Below, piece after piece: positions 59,663-64,000 of a DNA stretch of 64,000 nucleotides (position 1 is its first letter; every line of letters starts with the position of its first letter). Below the pieces are notes generated by a model, which had not been told where the DNA came from, made no database searches, and worked only from the letters and a program-made list of their open reading frames with translations. The translations under genes and the position numbers were made by a program. Origin of the DNA: Saccharopolyspora rhizosphaerae (GTDB taxonomy: Bacteria > Actinomycetota > Actinomycetes > Mycobacteriales > Pseudonocardiaceae); the NCBI RefSeq assembly GCF_003931915.1, contig NZ_RSAA01000007.1, positions 496,001 to 560,000 on the forward strand. Reading direction: 5' to 3'.

Positions 59663-60943
59663 ATGTCGAACCCGGATCTGTTCAACGATGCGCTGGCAAC
59701 GGTTGACCCGGAGGTGGCAGAGGCGGTCGGCGCCGAGCTGGGTCGCCAGCAGAACACCCTCGAGATGATCGCGTCGGAGAACTTCGCCCCGCAGGCCGTG
59801 CTGGAGGCGCAGGGCTCGGTCCTGACCAACAAGTACGCCGAGGGCTACCCGGGCAAGCGCTACTACGGCGGCTGCGAGCACGTCGACGTCGTCGAGCAGC
59901 TGGCCATCGACCGGATCAAGGAGCTCTTCGGCGCCGACTACGCCAACGTGCAGCCCCACTCGGGCGCGCAGGCCAACGCGGCGGCGATGTTCGCGCTGCT
60001 CAAGCCCGGCGACACCATCATGGGCCTGGACCTGGCCCACGGCGGTCACCTGACCCACGGCATGCGGATCAACTTCTCCGGCAAGCTCTACAACGTCGTG
60101 CCGTACCACGTCTCGGAAACCGACCACCGCGTCGACATGGACGAGGTCGCGCGCCTGGCGCGGGAGAACAAGCCGCAGCTGATCGTCGCCGGGTGGTCGG
60201 CCTACCCGCGCCAGCTCGACTTCAAGCGGTTCCGGGAGATCGCCGACGAGGTCGGCGCCTACCTGATGGTCGACATGGCCCACTTCGCCGGGCTCGTGGC
60301 CGCGGGCGTGCACCCGTCGCCGCTGCCGCACGCGCACGTGGTCACCACGACCACGCACAAGACGCTGGGCGGCCCGCGTGGTGGCGTGATCCTCTCCAAC
60401 GACGAGGAGTTCACCAAGAAGTTCAACTCCGCGGTCTTCCCCGGTCAGCAGGGCGGCCCGCTGGAGCACGTGATCGCGGGCAAGGCGGTCGCCTTCAAGA
60501 TGGCCGCGGGCGAGGAGTTCAAGGACCGCCAGCGCCGCACCGTCGAGGGCGCCCAGATCCTGGCCGAGCGCTTGCTGGCCGAGGACTCCGCTGAGGCCGG
60601 TGTCTCGCTGGTGTCCGGCGGCACCGACGTGCACCTGGTGCTGGTGGACCTGCGCAACTCCGAGCTGGACGGCAAGCAGGCCGAGGACCGGCTGCACGAG
60701 ATCGGCATCACGGTCAACCGCAACGCCGTGCCGAACGACCCGCGCCCGCCGATGGTCACCTCGGGTCTGCGCATCGGCACCCCGGCCCTGGCCACCCGCG
60801 GTTTCGGCAAGGACGAGTTCACCGAGGTCGCCGAGATCATCGCGCAGGCGCTCAAGCCGGACTTCGACGAGGCGACCAGCACCGAGCTGCGCACCCGGGT
60901 CGAGGCCCTGGCGGCCAAGCACCCGCTCTACCCGAACCTCTGA
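59663..60943 (+). CDS. glyA: serine hydroxymethyltransferase
   Basis: The 426-residue PLP enzyme interconverts serine and glycine, yielding 5,10-methylene-THF. It has [20 protein letters not shown] near residue 32, [43 protein letters not shown], the PLP-lysine in [14 protein letters not shown] near residue 230 and [21 protein letters not shown] precedes the ATG. It lies 29 bases after gcvT in the riboswitch-controlled unit. Confidence 0.98.
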   Translation: MSNPDLFNDALATVDPEVAEAVGAELGRQQNTLEMIASENFAPQAVLEAQGSVLTNKYAEGYPGKRYYGGCEHVDVVEQLAIDRIKELFGADYANVQPHSGAQANAAAMFALLKPGDTIMGLDLAHGGHLTHGMRINFSGKLYNVVPYHVSETDHRVDMDEVARLARENKPQLIVAGWSAYPRQLDFKRFREIADEVGAYLMVDMAHFAGLVAAGVHPSPLPHAHVVTTTTHKTLGGPRGGVILSNDEEFTKKFNSAVFPGQQGGPLEHVIAGKAVAFKMAAGEEFKDRQRRTVEGAQILAERLLAEDSAEAGVSLVSGGTDVHLVLVDLRNSELDGKQAEDRLHEIGITVNRNAVPNDPRPPMVTSGLRIGTPALATRGFGKDEFTEVAEIIAQALKPDFDEATSTELRTRVEALAAKHPLYPNL

Positions 60944-60960
60944 TCAGCAGAGCTCCAGGA

Positions 60961-60988
60961 CGCCGCATCCCGAACCCGGGGTGCGGCG
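60961..60988 (+). terminator. terminator of the gcvT-glyA unit
   Basis: CGCCGCATCCC pairs with GGGGTGCGGCG around GAACCC (one wobble), followed by TTCTTCGTCGTT, 18 bases after the glyA stop. Confidence 0.88.
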
Positions 60989-61021
60989 TTCTTCGTCGTT
61001 CGGCAACCGACGGGTCAGGCG

Positions 61022-61414
61022 TCAGACGCCGGCTTCCGCGGGCGCGGCGGCACCGGCGGAGCGCTCCATCCGCTCGACCCGGGCGCTGACCTCGCGGAGC
61101 AGGACCTGGGTGGGCACCGAGTCGAGCTCGGGCCCGATGCGCACCTCGGCCCCGGCCTCGTCGGCGCTGAGCCGACCGGCCTTCACCAGCACCTCCAGCA
61201 ACGGGACGTCCAGAGCGCGGGCCATGATCCGCGCGTTGCCGATGTCGGGGCGGTAGCCCTTGCGCCAGCGGAAGACCACGCTGGGTTTCAGGCCGCTGTG
61301 CTCGCAGAAGTCGTGCACGGTCCACCCGCGCTCCGCCAGGTGCCGTTCGAGGTACTCGACGAAGTCGGTGTCCGGAGAACCTGCGGTCACGTCGCTCGCG
61401 CCAGCGTGTGCCAT
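61022..61414 (-). CDS. XRE-family helix-turn-helix protein
   Basis: The 130-residue protein has an HTH near residues 30-75 (DFVEYLERHLAERGWTVHD, FCEHSGLKPSVVFRWRKG, IGNARIMARALDVPLLEVL) and a helical C-terminus (QVLLREVSARVERMERS). ATG 61414 gives a compact domain; the longer open frame upstream has no ribosome site. Targets are unknown. It is convergent with glyA. Confidence 0.85.
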   Translation of the reverse strand: MAHAGASDVTAGSPDTDFVEYLERHLAERGWTVHDFCEHSGLKPSVVFRWRKGYRPDIGNARIMARALDVPLLEVLVKAGRLSADEAGAEVRIGPELDSVPTQVLLREVSARVERMERSAGAAAPAEAGV

Positions 61415-61780
61415 GCGTTCGAGTCTAGTCCCACCCGTGCGACTGGCTGCAGTCCGCTGAACAGGTGTGCCGGTGCACCTGCAGCTGGTGGCCTGCGCTT
61501 TCACCATTGGATCACCGTAGGTACCTGCATGAGAGTCCAGCCACATGAACGAGACTCGCAGCAGTGCCGCTCCGCCGGAGCACCACGAACTCGGCCGCGG
61601 CGTGCGCATCTCCTAAGCTCCCAGCGCCGCTGAGCTCGCACCCCGCTTCGCAGAGCCGGCAGCAACAACCCCCGAGTCGGCGCAGCGGCTGCACCGGCTC
61701 CCTGCACGGCGAGCAGCGCTGCCCACTCCCGCACGACGACCCGCCACCGCAGCAGAGCCCGCCCGACCCCCTCTTCCCAT

Positions 61781-61834
61781 TTCTCGCGAAGTGCGAGGCG
61801 AACTTCAGCCTTCGAACTTCGCGAGAACTTCGAG
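61781..61834. repeat. palindromic repeat copies, first cluster after the XRE gene
   Basis: TTTCTCGCGAAGTGCGAGG (near 61781) and CCTTCGAACTTCGCGAGAAC with its complement (61809-61834) belong to the dispersed palindrome family. The region 61415-61780 shows no gene. Confidence 0.7.
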
Positions 61835-61895
61835 CAGCAACCCTCGGAGCAGGTCAGACACGCCAGATCTCCCGCGATGCCTCCACGTGTCGCAG

Positions 61896-62160
61896 GGTCC
61901 ACCGGGTCGCCGGGTCGCCGGGTCCGCCGGGCCCACCGGGTCGCCGGGTCGCCGGGTCCGCCGGGTCGCCGGGTCCACCGGGCCCACCGGGTCGCCGGGC
62001 CCACCGGGCCCACCGGGTCGCCGGGTCGCCGGGTCCGCCGGGTCGCCGGGTCCACCGGGCCCACCGGGTCGCCGGGCCCACCGGGTCGCCGGGCCCACCG
62101 GGTCGCCGGGCCCACCGGGTCGCCGGGCCCACCGGGTCGCCGGGCCCACCGGGTCGTCGG
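61896..62160. repeat. GC-rich tandem array of GGGTCGCCG/GGGCCCACC-type units
   Basis: About 265 bases consist of roughly nine-base units (GGGTCGCCG, GGTCCGCCG, GGCCCACCG) in mixed order. In two frames this encodes collagen-like Gly-Pro-Pro or Arg-rich repeats, but no start or ribosome site supports a gene. Confidence 0.92.
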
Positions 62161-62206
62161 GTTCGAGAGAGCGCGGCTTCCTCGCGCGACACTGCGCCTA
62201 GATCCC

Positions 62207-62231
62207 CTTCGAACTTCGCGCGAAGTTGTGA
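62207..62231. repeat. palindromic repeat copy after the tandem array
   Basis: CCCTTCGAACTTCGCGCGAA and AGTTG: a degraded right arm of the GAACTTCGCGCGAAGTTC family. Confidence 0.75.
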
Positions 62232-62359
62232 CGCGCCTGCGCAAGCCGGGGTTCGGAACAACGCTGCGCCACGTCTCTGAGCAGGCCTCAAGCGTTCCAC
62301 CGGCGCGCTGGTACTGCCAGCCCTCGCTCCGCGCGGGAGTCTCGGCTGGTTGGGACCGC

Positions 62360-63019
62360 TCAGGCAGCGGCTTCGGCGTCGTCCACGTGCTCCTCGGTCG
62401 TGACCTCGGCGCGCGAGCGGCGGCGCTTCCAGGCCCACACGCCCACTCCGACCAGCACGATCGCGATCGCCACCACCCAGCTGGCGCGACCGAGCATCGA
62501 TTCGACGTACTTCGCCGACGCGCCCGCCGCCCAGCCGATGCCGACGTGGGTGGCCGACCAGCCGATCGCACCGATCAGCGACGAGACGACGAAGCGCAGG
62601 TAGGACATGCCGCTGGCGCCCGCGGCAGCCGGCATCAAGGTCCGCACCACTGGGAGGAACCTGCCGACCAGCACGGCACCGATGCCCCAGCGCCGCAGCA
62701 GCGCGCCCGCGCGATCCCAGTGGTGCTGGCCGAGCTTGCGCACCACCTTCGTCTCGCGCATCTTCAGCCGGTACCTGCGGCCGAGCCAGAAGCCGATGTT
62801 GTCGCCCACCGCCGCGCACGCGGCCACCGTCGCGGCCAGCGTGAAGAAGAACCCGACGTCGGTCACCGCAGCCGAGGCGACCAGCAGCCCGGTCTCCCCC
62901 GGCACGAGGAAACCGAGCCCGAGGGTGCACTCGCCCAGCACCAGTGCACCGGTGGCCAGCACCAGCAGCGGCCGGGGCAGTCCTGCGATCAAGGCCAGGA
63001 CATCGCTGATGAACGTCAC
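62360..63019 (-). CDS. DedA-family membrane protein
   Basis: The 219-residue protein has four to five transmembrane segments and the DedA signature: GLGFLVPGETGLLVASAAV near residue 35, GDNIGFWLGRRYRLKM near residue 72, GRFLPVVRTLMPAAAGASGM near residue 118 with the conserved RTLxPxxAG, and GWSATHVGIGWAAG. DedA proteins act as phospholipid or undecaprenyl-phosphate flippases/scramblases in several bacteria. GTG 63019 with GAGGAG nine bases upstream is the start. A short charged tail ends the protein. Confidence 0.93.
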   Translation of the reverse strand: MTFISDVLALIAGLPRPLLVLATGALVLGECTLGLGFLVPGETGLLVASAAVTDVGFFFTLAATVAACAAVGDNIGFWLGRRYRLKMRETKVVRKLGQHHWDRAGALLRRWGIGAVLVGRFLPVVRTLMPAAAGASGMSYLRFVVSSLIGAIGWSATHVGIGWAAGASAKYVESMLGRASWVVAIAIVLVGVGVWAWKRRRSRAEVTTEEHVDDAEAAA

Positions 63020-63192
63020 GGAACGGGGCTCCTCGGGTGAGCGACGACGGACTGCGGTCACGCTACCGGGGGAGCTTTGAGCCGTTCTCAGGTGTGGCAC
63101 GGATACGCCACGTGATTTCCGCAGCGGCGCCCCTAGGGGTGGATCACAGGTGCGAACGACGCTGATCCAGTTGGTTCGCGTGCCGCTCAACG

Positions 63193-63250
63193 CTTTCGAA
63201 CTTCGCGCGAGGTTTGACGACCGAAGTTCCCCTTCGAAGTTCGCGCGCAA
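63193..63250. repeat. palindromic repeat copies upstream of the DedA gene
   Basis: CTTTCGAACTTCGCGCGAGG with a diverged right arm (63193-63218) and CCTTCGAAGTTCGCGCGC (63231-63250) belong to the dispersed palindrome family. The rest of 63020-63472 shows no gene. Confidence 0.7.
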
Positions 63251-63472
63251 TCCGATGTTCGGGACTCCGCCGGCAGAGCGTGGACTCCGCTAGCGCAACG
63301 AGGAGTCCGTCAGCACGGCGAGTCAGCACGTCGAGATGTTCCTGAGTGTGCTCCGCGCCGAGTTCGTCCGGACGGCGTGCACCCGGCCGCCTCTGGAGTG
63401 GCGTCGGAATCCACGGACGTGCTGTGCGTCTCTGCTGCTACCGCTGGGCGGCAGCAGTCCCTGGTCAGGCGA

Positions 63473-64000
63473 TCAGCAGGACTTGGTCCAGGAGCACTCC
63501 AGGGTGCTCTCGTCGCGGTCCGTGCGGGGGTCGTCCACGGCGGTGCGCGGTTGCGGGACCTGCAGGCGGCCGCGGGGGTGGTCGTCGGCGCCGTTGTGCT
63601 CGGCGAGGCGCACTGCGATCGCGTCCTCGAGGTCCTGCGGCGCTGCGGAGAGGAAGTCGTTGAACACGACCGAGAACACCAGCTCGCGCCCGTCGGCGGT
63701 GGTCACGTAGCCGGACAGCGAGGTGACCCCGGTGAGCGAACCCGTCTTGGCGTGCACGTTGTGGGCCGCAGCCGTGCCCACCATCCGGTTGCGCAGGGTG
63801 CCGCCGACCATCCGGTCGGGTTCACCGGCGATCGGCAGGGCGTCGCGGAAGACCTGAGCCCACGGGCGCTGCGCGGCGTTGTCCAGCAGCACCGCGAGCT
63901 GGTCCGGGGTGAGCCCGTCCATCCGGGACAGCCCGGAACCGTCGACCATCCGCAACGCGTCGGCGTTCAGGCCGAGCCCTCTCAGCTCCTCGGTGAGGAC
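63473..64000 (-). CDS. dacB: C-terminal part of D-alanyl-D-alanine carboxypeptidase/endopeptidase (PBP4/DacB-like), truncated by window end
   Basis: About 175 residues are visible and the frame is open to base 64000, so the N-terminus lies outside. VDGSGLSRMDGLTPDQLAVL holds the SxN-type region, VHAKTGSLTGVTSLSGYV the KTG motif, and FSVVFNDFLS the final strand, as in S13 penicillin-binding proteins. It trims or hydrolyses D-Ala-D-Ala cross-bridges in peptidoglycan. The last 30 residues (RTDRDESTLECSWTKSC) are a polar tail beyond the domain. Confidence 0.85.
   Translation of the reverse strand, partial: VLTEELRGLGLNADALRMVDGSGLSRMDGLTPDQLAVLLDNAAQRPWAQVFRDALPIAGEPDRMVGGTLRNRMVGTAAAHNVHAKTGSLTGVTSLSGYVTTADGRELVFSVVFNDFLSAAPQDLEDAIAVRLAEHNGADDHPRGRLQVPQPRTAVDDPRTDRDESTLECSWTKSC

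Noticed and set aside
61877-63040. Collagen-like open frames across the tandem array
   Set aside because: The collagen-like Gly-Pro-Pro pattern arises from the nine-base repeat in several frames on both strands, without a start site or signal peptide, and runs into the antisense of the DedA gene.

Overview
This is a high-GC (roughly 70 percent by eye) actinomycete chromosome segment. GTG and TTG starts are common, neighbouring genes often overlap at GTGA or TGATG, and the gene set (RsbW-SigF, VKOR-DsbA, MutAB-MeaB, DUF3516 helicase, LVIVD and DUF305 proteins) suggests a Pseudonocardiaceae member, perhaps Saccharopolyspora-like. That assignment is inferred from gene content, not from a search. 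No tRNA, rRNA, CRISPR array, transposase or integrase was recognised.

Layout. 1-5.3 kb: a folate-linked one-carbon operon (C-terminal part of a dimethylglycine/sarcosine-oxidase-like protein, a DmdA-like demethylase, a MetF-like reductase, formate-THF ligase, CutC). 5.6-11.4 kb: a YnfA membrane protein, a secreted Pro-rich protein, a DUF1349 protein, a universal stress protein, a Ski2-like helicase and a small protein. 11.5-16.6 kb: methylmalonyl-CoA mutase (mutA-mutB-meaB) in one overlapping operon. 17-28 kb: a GntR regulator, divergent DUF305 and LVIVD genes, a degenerate GGDEF/EAL protein, an aldo/keto reductase, an M50 protease, an M20 amidohydrolase, an EI24 protein and an iron-box-controlled siderophore-binding lipoprotein. 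28.2-32.9 kb: a repeat-rich stretch, a modular signal-less cell-wall hydrolase with a lectin-like propeller, and a DUF4232 lipoprotein with a decayed duplicate. 33-40.3 kb: a complete pyruvate-dehydrogenase-type operon (lpdA-pdhA-pdhB-pdhC) with a PucR regulator upstream. 40.6-46 kb: an ATP-dependent DNA ligase, a DsbA-VKOR disulfide pair, rsbW-sigF and an M23 peptidase. 46.4-52.8 kb: a TauE/SafE exporter behind a probable cysteine-type leader peptide, then an envelope-sugar island (UDP-sulfoquinovose synthase, GtrA, a GT-C/GT2 fusion, an SDR epimerase). 52.9-58.1 kb: an SRPBCC protein, a UPF0261/PEP-hydrolase-like pair, an Rv0909-like antitoxin, and an acyl-CoA dehydrogenase divergent from a TetR regulator. 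58.1-61 kb: a tandem glycine riboswitch ahead of gcvT-glyA. 61-64 kb: an XRE regulator, a GC-rich tandem array, a DedA protein and the start-truncated end of a PBP4-type carboxypeptidase.

How they work together. Both ends of the window handle one-carbon units on tetrahydrofolate: demethylation, 5,10-methylene-THF reduction/oxidation and formyl-THF synthesis on the left, glycine cleavage and serine hydroxymethyl transfer under glycine-riboswitch control on the right. Methylmalonyl-CoA mutase, acyl-CoA dehydrogenase and pyruvate dehydrogenase form a central-carbon/acyl-CoA theme. The sulfoquinovose synthase homologue next to lipid-linked sugar machinery, with a sulfite/sulfonate exporter about 300 bp away, is the most intriguing functional neighbourhood.

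Non-coding signal is rich. There is a dispersed palindrome family with core GAACTTCGCGCGAAGTTC. A second intergenic element of about 120-200 bp abuts the stop codon of five unrelated minus-strand genes, always in the same orientation. Several tandem arrays and strong hairpins are also present.
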